A DNA stretch of 64,000 nucleotides from Bacteroidota bacterium (GTDB lineage Bacteria > Bacteroidota > Bacteroidia > Chitinophagales > Chitinophagaceae). A program made the position numbers and the translations under genes. Below the pieces are notes generated by a model, which had not been told where the DNA came from, did no database searches, and saw only the letters and a list, made by a program, of their open reading frames with translations. Shown here piece by piece: positions 35,016 through 43,974 of the stretch. The stretch is from contig JAFAFV010000048.1 in NCBI GenBank assembly GCA_023423285.1, forward strand, positions 1 to 64,000, in the 5' to 3' direction. Positions within the stretch are counted from its first letter, which is position 1. Every line of letters begins with the position of its first letter.

Positions 35016-37304
35016 ATGAAAATGAAATTTATTTCGCTAGTATTATTTATTCCGTTTTTATCTATTGCCCAATCCAACGATCTCGTGAAATACGTAAACA
35101 CGTTGCAGGGAACCAATTCTAAACATGAACTCACACGCGGTAACACATATCCAACAACTGCACTGCCGTTTGGAATGAATACGTGGACGCCGCAAACAGG
35201 TAAAAACGGAGATGGTTGGAAATATCAGTTCTTTAAAACATCTATTCGTGGTTTTCAGCAGGCTCATCAATGCAGTTCCTGGTCTAACGACTATGCTGTT
35301 TTTTCATTCATGCCTACCATTGATAATTTATGTGTGAACGAAGATGAACGCGCGCTGGAATTTAAACATGAAAATGAAATTGGAAAGCCGCATTATTATA
35401 AGGTTCAGTTCAATAACAACATCATAACTGAAATAAGCCCGACAGAGCGTGGAGCCCACCTGCGTTTCACATTTCCCAAAGGCCATAAAAGTTTCCTGGT
35501 GCTGGATGGTTACACGCGCATCAGTGGTGTAAAAATCCATTTGGCGCAGAGAATGATTACTGGTTGGGTAAATAATGGTCATGGTTTTCAACAAGGATGG
35601 AAAAACTATTTTGTGATCAAGTTCGATCAACCATTTATTTCACACGGTACCTGGGAAAATCGTAAAAATACCATTCAATCAGACAAAACGGAAGACGAGG
35701 GTCAGGGAATCGGCGCGTACGTTGAGTTTAAAGAGGGAGTTAAAGTGCAGGCAAAAGTCGCTTCATCTTACATCAGTGAAGAGCAGGCGCAACTTAACCT
35801 GTCTCGTGAATTAGGAGCTGATAGAACGCTTGAAGATACAAAACAGAAAGCCGAAAAAATATGGAACGAACATCTTTCAAAGATATTAGTTGAAGGAGAT
35901 AATGAAGATGACAAAGCAACGTTTTATTCCTGCTTTTTCAGAGCCAGTCTTTTCTCAAGAAAATTTTATGAAATAGATAAAAATGGCAACCCATATTATT
36001 TCAGTCCCTATGATGGCACAGTGCACGAAGGTTATATGTTCACAGACACTGGTTTTTGGGATACTTTTCGCGCGCAATTTCCTTTGAATGCTTTGCTATA
36101 CCCTACGCAGCACGGGCGCTACATGCAGGCATTGCTCGCCGCGCAGGAACAGTGCGGCTGGCTGCCGTCCTGGTCTTTTCCGAATGAACAAGGAAGCATG
36201 ATCGGCAACCATGCTATTTCTTTATTGGCTGATGCATGGGCAAAAGGAATTCGCACTTTCGATCCTCAAAAAGCTTTAGACGCCTACCATCATGAAGCGA
36301 ATAATAAAGGACCCTGGGGACCTGCAAACGGCCGTGACGGTTTTAAAGAGTACAATGAGTTGGGCTACGTCCCCTATCCGAAGTACCGCGAAGCTACTGC
36401 CAAAACACTTGAGTATGCTTATGATGATTTCTGCGGCTATCATCTTGCAAAAATGACGGGGAATAAAAAGTATGAAAAAGATTTCGGCGCAAAGATGTTC
36501 AACTATAAAAATGTGTACAACCCCGCTAATCGTTTTATGAACGGGAAGGATGAAAAAGGTAAATGGAAATCAGATTTTGATCCTTATGAATGGGGTGGCC
36601 CATTTACTGAAGGCAATGCATGGCACTACGTTTGGTCTGTTTTTCATGATGTGAATGGTTTGATCGGGTTGCTGGGTGGCGATGTAAAGTTCTGCGCCAA
36701 ACTGGATTCTGTTTTTACGGTTCCAAACACCGTAAATGTTGGCACCTATGGCCATATGATACATGAAATGACAGAGATGGTGATGATGAATATGGGGCAA
36801 TACGCGCATGGCAACCAGCCCATACAACACATGGTGTATCTGTACAACTATGCCGGCCAACCATGGAAATCTCAGTATTGGGCGCGCGCAGTAATGAAAC
36901 GTATGTACAACGCAACAGAAGACGGCTATCCCGGCGATGAAGATCAGGGGCAAACATCATCGTGGTATGTACTAAGCGCATTAGGTATTTACAGCGTTTG
37001 TCCCGGAACAGATCAATATGTTTTGGGTTCACCTTTATTTAAAAAGACCACTATCTCTTTTGAAAATGGGAAAAAACTAGTGATCAACGCGAATGGGAAT
37101 AGTGATAAAAACTATTACATAACTTCTTCAAAACTGAATGGGAAAACATTCACGAAGAATTATCTCACTTATGCCGAGCTTACAAATGGCGGCGAACTTG
37201 TGTATCAAATGAGCAAAAATCCCAATAAAAACAGAGGGGCAAACAAGGCAGACCGACCTTTTTCTGTGACAAGCTTAGAGGTAAATAAAAAACATCAGCA
37301 CTAA
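35016..37304 (+). CDS. GH92 exo-alpha-mannosidase, probably alpha-1,2
   Basis: From the ATG at 35016 the 762-residue product has a signal peptide (MKMKFISLVLFIPFLSIAQ) and the GH92 fold: an N-terminal beta-sandwich and an (alpha/alpha)6 barrel. Catalytic candidates are E532 in FTEGNAWHYVW (general acid) and D641/D643 in GDEDQGQTSSWY (base region). H583-E584 in the GHMIHEMTEM segment fall at the place of the histidine-glutamate pair that gives alpha-1,2 specificity in Bacteroides GH92 enzymes. GH92 enzymes are calcium-dependent, inverting mannosidases acting on mannan or high-mannose N-glycans. The frame opens at 34941, but the signal peptide supports 35016. The 180 bases before it show no terminator, so it is probably cotranscribed with the glutaminase-like gene. 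Confidence 0.92.
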   Translation: MKMKFISLVLFIPFLSIAQSNDLVKYVNTLQGTNSKHELTRGNTYPTTALPFGMNTWTPQTGKNGDGWKYQFFKTSIRGFQQAHQCSSWSNDYAVFSFMPTIDNLCVNEDERALEFKHENEIGKPHYYKVQFNNNIITEISPTERGAHLRFTFPKGHKSFLVLDGYTRISGVKIHLAQRMITGWVNNGHGFQQGWKNYFVIKFDQPFISHGTWENRKNTIQSDKTEDEGQGIGAYVEFKEGVKVQAKVASSYISEEQAQLNLSRELGADRTLEDTKQKAEKIWNEHLSKILVEGDNEDDKATFYSCFFRASLFSRKFYEIDKNGNPYYFSPYDGTVHEGYMFTDTGFWDTFRAQFPLNALLYPTQHGRYMQALLAAQEQCGWLPSWSFPNEQGSMIGNHAISLLADAWAKGIRTFDPQKALDAYHHEANNKGPWGPANGRDGFKEYNELGYVPYPKYREATAKTLEYAYDDFCGYHLAKMTGNKKYEKDFGAKMFNYKNVYNPANRFMNGKDEKGKWKSDFDPYEWGGPFTEGNAWHYVWSVFHDVNGLIGLLGGDVKFCAKLDSVFTVPNTVNVGTYGHMIHEMTEMVMMNMGQYAHGNQPIQHMVYLYNYAGQPWKSQYWARAVMKRMYNATEDGYPGDEDQGQTSSWYVLSALGIYSVCPGTDQYVLGSPLFKKTTISFENGKKLVINANGNSDKNYYITSSKLNGKTFTKNYLTYAELTNGGELVYQMSKNPNKNRGANKADRPFSVTSLEVNKKHQH

Positions 37305-37306
37305 TT

Positions 37307-37334
37307 ACAAGCCCCGCATTGCTGCGAGGCTTGT
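37307..37334. terminator. Hairpin after GH92 (probable terminator)
   Basis: ACAAGCCCCGCA (37307-37318) and TGCGAGGCTTGT (37323-37334) pair over 12 positions with one mismatch and a TTGC loop, starting two bases after the GH92 stop. The flanks are AATT and ATGAATTTCT, so the T run is weak. It marks the border of the carbohydrate locus; 37335-37457 before the convergent gltD holds nothing else recognisable. Confidence 0.6.
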
Positions 37335-37457
37335 ATGAATTTCTAATTCTTTCTATATATCAGATAAGGGTCCTTCTCCTTTGCTCTGAGTAACTGTCAC
37401 GCTATTGGATACCTTTTAACCGGAAACAATAAAACGAGCGTGGTATATACACTTTAC

Positions 37458-38987
37458 TTATTCAAAACTCATCAACAGGGACTCTTCTTTTTTCTCCAGC
37501 AAAGAATGCCCCATTAAATATTCATCCACGCTTCGGGCGCATTCGCGGCCTTCGCTGATGGCCCAAACTACCAGGCTTTGCCCGCGACGCATATCGCCTG
37601 CTGCAAAAACTTTTGTAATACCCGTTTTATAATCCCGCTCAGAAGCGCTTACATTGCCACGATTGTCGTATTCTATACCCAGTTGCTCCAGCATTCCTTC
37701 ATGCTGCGGATGAACAAATCCCATGGCCAGCAATGCCAGTTCACATGTTATTTCTCTTTCAGTGCCAGGCACTTCGGCAAACTTTGCGGGTTGCCCGGGG
37801 GCTGGGGTTACCCACTCAAGATCAACTATTTTCAATGCTTTTAAATTACCAGTGCCATCGCTTACAAATTCTTTGGTGGCTATGCTCCAATGGCGCTCCG
37901 CTCCTTCTTCATGACTGGTGGTTGTTTTTAACAGCATGGGGTAAGTAGGCCAGGGCATCAGATCGGTACGGTCCTTTGGCGGCATGGGTAATAGTTCAAA
38001 TTGTGTTACAGATGCCGCGCCATGTCGGTTGCTCGTACCCACACAGTCGCTACCGGTATCGCCGCCACCTATCACTACCACGTTCTTACCTGTTGCCAAT
38101 ACTTCTTCATAAAGCATGTTACTTTCAATATCCTGGCCTGCAATTTTATCACCGTTTACTGAGTAGTAGGCTGCTTTTCCTGCAACGCGCTTGTTATTTT
38201 GCTTTAAAAAATTCATTGCAAAATGTACCCCTTTCAAATCTCTGCCAGGAACTGGCAGATCACGCGGGCTGGTACTGCCGCCGGCCAGCACAATGGCATC
38301 ATACTGCCGCAGGATGTCGTTGATATTAACATTTACACCCACATTGGCATGACATTTAAATTCAATACCTTCTTCCTGCATCACGGCAATGCGCCTGTCT
38401 ACCACCCATTTTTCCAGCTTAAAATCAGGAATGCCATAGCGCAGCAAACCACCCGGTTGTTCATCACGTTCAAACACGGTTACACTATGGCCAGCGTAGT
38501 TTAACTGCGCAGCAGCAGCAAGACCTGCCGGGCCACTGCCAATTACCGCCACCTTTTTGCCGGTGCGCAGGTTGGGCGCTTTGCTTTGTACAAATCCTTT
38601 TTCAAAAGCAATTTCAATAATATGCTTCTCAATTTCTTCAATAGCTACAGGCGGCTGGTTAATACCCAATACGCAGGCGCTTTCGCAAGGTGCCGGACAA
38701 ATGCGGCCTGTAAACTCCGGAAAATTGTTGGTAGAGGTTAAAATATCGTAAGCCTCTCTGTAATCTTTTCGGTAGATGGCATCATTAAATTCTGGAATGA
38801 CATTGCCCAGCGGGCAACCGCTGTGGCAAAAAGGAATGCCGCAATCCATGCACCTGGCAGCCTGCTGGTTCAGTTCTTCTTCGGGAAACAGATCAACAAA
38901 CTCCCTATAATGCTTCAGCCGTTCTTCTACAGATTTTTTCTGCGGATAGGCCCTTATAAATTCTAAAAATCCTGTTGGTTTACCCAT
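37458..38987 (-). CDS. gltD: Glutamate synthase small subunit (NADPH)
   Basis: The 509-residue product is the beta subunit of NADPH-dependent GOGAT. Its N-terminal domain binds [4Fe-4S] clusters through CMDCGIPFCHSGCPLGN and CPAPCESAC. FAD binds at GSGPAGLAAAAQL and NADPH at VIGGGDTGSDCVG, and it ends with the GDMRRGQSLVVWAI FAD segment. It passes electrons from NADPH to the large subunit for conversion of 2-oxoglutarate and glutamine to two glutamates. The gene follows gltB on the same strand after a 173-base spacer that carries one copy of a repeat found also between ilvN and ilvB. Confidence 0.95.
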   Translation of the reverse strand: MGKPTGFLEFIRAYPQKKSVEERLKHYREFVDLFPEEELNQQAARCMDCGIPFCHSGCPLGNVIPEFNDAIYRKDYREAYDILTSTNNFPEFTGRICPAPCESACVLGINQPPVAIEEIEKHIIEIAFEKGFVQSKAPNLRTGKKVAVIGSGPAGLAAAAQLNYAGHSVTVFERDEQPGGLLRYGIPDFKLEKWVVDRRIAVMQEEGIEFKCHANVGVNVNINDILRQYDAIVLAGGSTSPRDLPVPGRDLKGVHFAMNFLKQNNKRVAGKAAYYSVNGDKIAGQDIESNMLYEEVLATGKNVVVIGGGDTGSDCVGTSNRHGAASVTQFELLPMPPKDRTDLMPWPTYPMLLKTTTSHEEGAERHWSIATKEFVSDGTGNLKALKIVDLEWVTPAPGQPAKFAEVPGTEREITCELALLAMGFVHPQHEGMLEQLGIEYDNRGNVSASERDYKTGITKVFAAGDMRRGQSLVVWAISEGRECARSVDEYLMGHSLLEKKEESLLMSFE

Positions 38988-39070
38988 TGATTATTTACTA
39001 TTTTCTTATTACTGTTACGATTTTTTTTTGATGCCGCAGCGGCGGTGGTACCTAATTCTTTTGCCGGGCA

Positions 39071-39110
39071 TTTGTATTTCTATCATCTTTGTTGCGTCGC
39101 ACACTTGTAC
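39071..39110 (+). repeat. Intergenic repeat, copy 1 (gltB-gltD spacer)
   Basis: The first 32 bases (39071-39102, core TTGTTGCGTCGCAC) match 49054-49085 at 31 of 32 positions in the same orientation. The 19 bases 39092-39110 (TTGCGTCGCACACTTGTAC) match the reverse complement of 49174-49192 exactly. The copy lies between two genes of one operon on the minus strand. Short, partly palindromic and found in operon spacers in both orientations, it looks like a REP- or MITE-type element. Confidence 0.8.
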
Positions 39111-39160
39111 ACCTGCACATCACTCACGTGCTGTCGCTTCCTTATTGCAGTGTTTTACTT

Positions 39161-42100
39161 TCATTTATTTAATCTTTTTTCCTGCTCAGCATCCAGGCTC
39201 TGCACTTTCGAAAGTTCTTCTTTTGCTTTTAAAATTTTCTTGTAATCGCTTGGAAATACTTTTACAAAATTCTTTACCTGGTTGTCAAAATCATCCAGTA
39301 AAAATTTAGCTACTGTGCTTTGCGTGTATTGGTAGTGATTATTGACAATATCGTGAAGGAAAGAAAGATCGGCATTGTCCAGTTCATCCAGTTCCACCAT
39401 TTCTTTATTACAGTTATCAGCAAATTTCTGGTTCACATCATAAATGTAAGCAATGCCGCCACTCATGCCTGCTGCAAAATTGCGGCCTGTATCACCCAGT
39501 ATTACTACTTTTCCACCGGTCATATATTCACAGCCATGATCTCCCACGCCTTCTACAACTACACTGGCACCTGAGTTACGCACAGCGAACCTTTCACCGG
39601 CTTTTCCACGAATGTAAGCTTCACCGCTGGTTGCGCCGTAAAAAGCCACATTACCTATAATACTGTTTTCTTCAGGCACAAAACCAGCATTCTTCGCAGG
39701 GTACACAATCAATTTGGCGCCGCTCAATCCTTTACCGAAATAATCGTTGGCATCGCCTTCCAACTCAAGCGTAATGCCCTTATTACAAAAGGCTCCAAAA
39801 CTTTGGCCGGCAGTGCCCATCAATTTAAAATGAATAGTATCTTCCGGCAAACCCATGCTGCGGTATTTTTTAGTAAGTTCATGCGAAAGAACAGTGCCCG
39901 CTGCACGATCGGTATTGACAATACTGAAACGGGCTTTAACTTTTTCACCATTTTCGAGCGCAGGCTGAGCTGCTTCTAATAATTTCCAATCAAGAATGTC
40001 CTGCATTAGGTGATCCTGTGTTTCACAGGCATACACGCTGGTGCCGTCTTCTTTTTCACGGTATAGTAATTGAGAAAGATCCAGGTTTTTGTATTTCCAG
40101 TGGTCAATACCATCGCGCATTTTCAGTTCATCTGCCTGGCCCACCATTTCATCAATAGTTCTGAAGCCAAGCTCGGCCATCAGCTCTCTTAATTCCTGCG
40201 TTAAAAATTTAAAGAAGTTTACCACATGCTCCACCTTTCCGTTAAACCGCCTTCTCAGTTCGGGGTCTTGCGTGGCAACGCCCACGGGGCAGGTATTCAG
40301 GTGGCATTTGCGCATCATGATGCAGCCTTCTACAATCAGCGCTGCAGTAGCTACGCCCCATTCTTCTGCACCCAGCAGTGTAGCAATGGCAATATCGCGC
40401 GCGCTGCGTATCTGGCCATCGGTTTGTAATACCACGCGACCGCGTAATTTATTTTTTACCAGTGTTTGCTGCGCTTCGGCCACACCCAACTCCCAGGGCA
40501 AGCCAGCATGACGAATGGAACTAATAGGTGAAGCGCCGGTACCACCATCAAACCCTGAGATCAAAACCACATCGGCTTTAGCCTTTGTTACGCCTGCAGC
40601 AATAGTGCCTACGCCCGCCTTACTAACCAGCTTTACATTAATGCGAGCATGGCGATTAGAATTTTTCAGGTCAAATATCAATTGCGCCAGATCTTCTATT
40701 GAATAAATATCGTGATGCGGCGGCGGAGAGATCAATCCCACGCCGGGCGTTGAGTGCCTTGTTTTGCCAATCCACTCATCTACTTTATGGCCGGGTAATT
40801 GGCCGCCTTCGCCAGGCTTAGCTCCCTGTGCCATTTTAATTTGCAGTTCATCGGCTTCGGCCAGGTATAAACTGGTTACACCAAAGCGCCCGCTTGCCAC
40901 TTGTTTAATGGCGCTGCGCATGCTGTCACCATTTTCGAGCGGAGTGTAGCGTACTTCATCTTCTCCGCCCTCTCCGGTATTGCTTTTACCTCCAAGACGG
41001 TTCATTGCCACGGCAAGCGTGGTGTGCGCTTCCCAGCTAATTGAACCAAAACTCATAGCACCTGTGGCAAATCTTTTATAAATATTTTCAGCAGGTTCTA
41101 CTTCATTTATAGAAATGGCAGGACGACTTCGTTTAAAGTCTAACAAACTACGTAGTGTAATCGCTTTCTGGCCCTGTTCATCAATGAGTTTGGTATATTT
41201 TTTAAAGAGGTTGTAATCGTTCATTTTGGTTGAGTACTGCAACAAATGAACGGTTTGCGGGTTGAACATGTGTGTTTCGCCCTTACGCTTCCATTGGTAT
41301 ACACCTCCGGTGGGCAACTGGTTTACCGGCACATCTTTTTTACTAAAAGCAAAACGGTGCTTGGCCAGGGTTTCACGGGCAATTTCATCAAGCCCTATGC
41401 CCTGTATGCGTGATGTGGCACCGGTAAAATAGCGGTTCACCACATCCTGGTTCAAACCAATGATTTCAAATATTTGAGCACCCTGGTAAGATTGTAACGT
41501 GGAAATACCCATTTTGGAAAATACTTTCAGCAAGCCATCACTAACGGCCTTGATATAGTTTTTTTCCAGTTGTTCAAATGCAATATCATTTTTAATTTTT
41601 TCAGTTTCCTTCATAGTTCTTATGGAAGAAAACGCCATATACGGATTGATAGCCGTGGCGCCAAAACCAAGCAGGCAGGCAAAGTGGTGCACTTCCCACA
41701 CATCGCCAGCCTCTACCACCAGGCCCACTTTTCCGCGCAGTCCTTTGCGGATCAAATGGTGATGGACGGCCGAAACCGCCAGCAAAGAAGGGATGGCGGC
41801 GTGGTCACTGTCTATAGCTCTATCCTGCAACACAATTACTTCAAAACCTTCATTTACAGCATCTTCAGCGTAGCGGCAAATGCGATCAACGCCTCTTTGT
41901 AGTGAACCGGATTTGCCATCTGCCACATAATAACATTGCAATGTTTTTGCCTGGTAAATACCTGTATCAATACTGCGTAATTTTTCCAATTCGTAATTGG
42001 TGAGAACCGGTTGTTTTAACGTAACCACGTGGCAATCCAGTTCATCTTCTACCAATGTGTTTCCAACGCTTCCTACAGATATGGCCAGAGACATAACCAT

Positions 42101-43708
42101 ACGCTCACGTATGGGATCAATGGGCGGATTGGTAACCTGCGCAAACAGTTGTTTAAAGTACGAGCTTAAGTGCTGGGGCTGATCGCTCAGCACTGCTAAT
42201 GGAATATCTGTACCCATTGAGCCTATCGGCTCTTTGCCATCAACAGCCATGGGAATAAGAATATTTTCTAAATCTTCACCGGTATAGCCAAACGCTTTTT
42301 GATATTTAAACACCTGCTCATCGCTAAGATGTGTAAACATCACGCGTGGCTCGGGCAATTCTGCCAGGCGTATTTTATGCTTGTTCAGCCAGTCGCCGTA
42401 AGGTTTTTGTGAGCAGATTTGCTGTTTCAATTCGTCATCGCTGATGATGCGGCCCTGCTCCATATCTACCACAAACATCCTTCCGGGTTGCAAGCGTCCT
42501 TTTTCAATGATCGTGCTTTGGTCAACTGGCAGAGCACCTGTTTCTGATGCCATGATCACCCTGTCATCGTTGGTAACGCAGTACCTTGACGGGCGCAATC
42601 CGTTTCTGTCAAGCGTAGCGCCAATAATTTTGCCATCGGTAAAAGAAATGGATGCCGGGCCATCCCAAGGCTCCATGGTACAGGCATGAAATTCGTAAAA
42701 ATCTTTTTTCAACTGGCTCATTTCTTCATTGTCATCCCATGCCTCAGGTATCAGCATCATCATCACGTGCGGCAGCGAGCGGCCGCTCATGGCCAGCAGT
42801 TCAATCATATTGTCAAGGCAGGCCGAATCGCTTTTTGCATTGCTCACAATGGGTACGAGCATATCCATCTCTTCTGCGGTAAAAAGTGGAGACTCAAAAC
42901 TTTTTTCTCCTGAGCGAAGCCAGTTAAGATTGCCCTGAAGTGTATTGATCTCTCCATTGTGCGCAATAAAACGGAATGGTTGTGCCAGCCTCCATGAAGG
43001 AAATGTATTTGTAGCAAAACGAGAATGGACCAGACCAAATGCGCTCACTGCTCTTTCATCAGTAAGATCGTTATAATAAGTTCTTACCTGGTGACTTGTA
43101 AGCTGGCCTTTGTATATAATAGTGCGGCACGAAAGCGATGTGATATAAAAACCGATCGGATCTTTTTTTACTGCAGCCGCTGTCATGTGCGTGGCATATT
43201 TACGCAGCACGAATAGTTTGCGTTCAAATTCATCAGCATCTTTTACCTGCGGGGGCCTTTCAATAAACACCTGCTCCATATCTGGTTCCACGCTTAGCGC
43301 TGATGGACCAATACCGTCGTTGTTGACAGGGACCTGCCTCCAGCATAAAATATTCATACCCAGTTTTTCTGCAGCACGTGTAAAAATATCCCTGCATTCC
43401 TCGCGGGTTCTTACCTCACGCGGAAAAAACATCATGCCCACGGCATATTGTTCCCCTTCGGGTAAGGTGATGCCAAGTTTCAGGCATTCATCATAATATA
43501 ACTCATGTGGAATTTGTATCATAATACCTGCGCCATCACCTGTAGTTGGCTCACAGCCACAGGCGCCGCGATGTTCCATATTTTCAAGTATGGTGAGCGC
43601 ATCTGAAACCGATGCATGGCTTTTGTTTCCTTTAATGTTTGCCACAAAACCGATACCACATGCATCGCGCTCGAACGAGGGGTCGTATAGTCCTTTATTT
43701 TCTGTCAT
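39161..43708 (-). CDS. gltB: Glutamate synthase large subunit
   Basis: The 1515-residue protein has the four GOGAT domains. First is an N-terminal type 2 glutaminase whose nucleophile C17 follows a short propeptide (ERDACGIGF). Next is a central linker domain, then the FMN-binding synthase barrel with the 3Fe-4S ligands in CIMMRKCHLNTCPVGVATQ, and last the C-terminal GxGxG beta-helix (GAFCNKGITLELEGDANDYFGKGLSG). It releases ammonia from glutamine and channels it to 2-oxoglutarate. Full family length. It is divergent from the phosphoesterase gene at 43975, with about 265 bases between; I see no clear TAnnTTTG match for either gene in that region. Confidence 0.96.
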   Translation of the reverse strand: MTENKGLYDPSFERDACGIGFVANIKGNKSHASVSDALTILENMEHRGACGCEPTTGDGAGIMIQIPHELYYDECLKLGITLPEGEQYAVGMMFFPREVRTREECRDIFTRAAEKLGMNILCWRQVPVNNDGIGPSALSVEPDMEQVFIERPPQVKDADEFERKLFVLRKYATHMTAAAVKKDPIGFYITSLSCRTIIYKGQLTSHQVRTYYNDLTDERAVSAFGLVHSRFATNTFPSWRLAQPFRFIAHNGEINTLQGNLNWLRSGEKSFESPLFTAEEMDMLVPIVSNAKSDSACLDNMIELLAMSGRSLPHVMMMLIPEAWDDNEEMSQLKKDFYEFHACTMEPWDGPASISFTDGKIIGATLDRNGLRPSRYCVTNDDRVIMASETGALPVDQSTIIEKGRLQPGRMFVVDMEQGRIISDDELKQQICSQKPYGDWLNKHKIRLAELPEPRVMFTHLSDEQVFKYQKAFGYTGEDLENILIPMAVDGKEPIGSMGTDIPLAVLSDQPQHLSSYFKQLFAQVTNPPIDPIRERMVMSLAISVGSVGNTLVEDELDCHVVTLKQPVLTNYELEKLRSIDTGIYQAKTLQCYYVADGKSGSLQRGVDRICRYAEDAVNEGFEVIVLQDRAIDSDHAAIPSLLAVSAVHHHLIRKGLRGKVGLVVEAGDVWEVHHFACLLGFGATAINPYMAFSSIRTMKETEKIKNDIAFEQLEKNYIKAVSDGLLKVFSKMGISTLQSYQGAQIFEIIGLNQDVVNRYFTGATSRIQGIGLDEIARETLAKHRFAFSKKDVPVNQLPTGGVYQWKRKGETHMFNPQTVHLLQYSTKMNDYNLFKKYTKLIDEQGQKAITLRSLLDFKRSRPAISINEVEPAENIYKRFATGAMSFGSISWEAHTTLAVAMNRLGGKSNTGEGGEDEVRYTPLENGDSMRSAIKQVASGRFGVTSLYLAEADELQIKMAQGAKPGEGGQLPGHKVDEWIGKTRHSTPGVGLISPPPHHDIYSIEDLAQLIFDLKNSNRHARINVKLVSKAGVGTIAAGVTKAKADVVLISGFDGGTGASPISSIRHAGLPWELGVAEAQQTLVKNKLRGRVVLQTDGQIRSARDIAIATLLGAEEWGVATAALIVEGCIMMRKCHLNTCPVGVATQDPELRRRFNGKVEHVVNFFKFLTQELRELMAELGFRTIDEMVGQADELKMRDGIDHWKYKNLDLSQLLYREKEDGTSVYACETQDHLMQDILDWKLLEAAQPALENGEKVKARFSIVNTDRAAGTVLSHELTKKYRSMGLPEDTIHFKLMGTAGQSFGAFCNKGITLELEGDANDYFGKGLSGAKLIVYPAKNAGFVPEENSIIGNVAFYGATSGEAYIRGKAGERFAVRNSGASVVVEGVGDHGCEYMTGGKVVILGDTGRNFAAGMSGGIAYIYDVNQKFADNCNKEMVELDELDNADLSFLHDIVNNHYQYTQSTVAKFLLDDFDNQVKNFVKVFPSDYKKILKAKEELSKVQSLDAEQEKRLNK

Positions 43709-43974
43709 AAGTACTTTAAAAAGTTTACTTTAAAATTTCGGCTTTTCAATATGGGGTGGGCAGTCGCGAGCGGTGTAAGATAATAAAAAAAGCGTTTTTA
43801 GTAATATGAAATTTTACAAACAGGCAAAAAAAATTGAGATTTTCTATAAGATATTGATTTTTATTAGATTTTCTACACCGTATGCTTTCTCTTAATCCAT
43901 ACCAATCTTTATTATTTTATAATTAAAGATACATTTTAAATGCTGCCTGCTTTTTTAAATTTATCTTGCGGATT

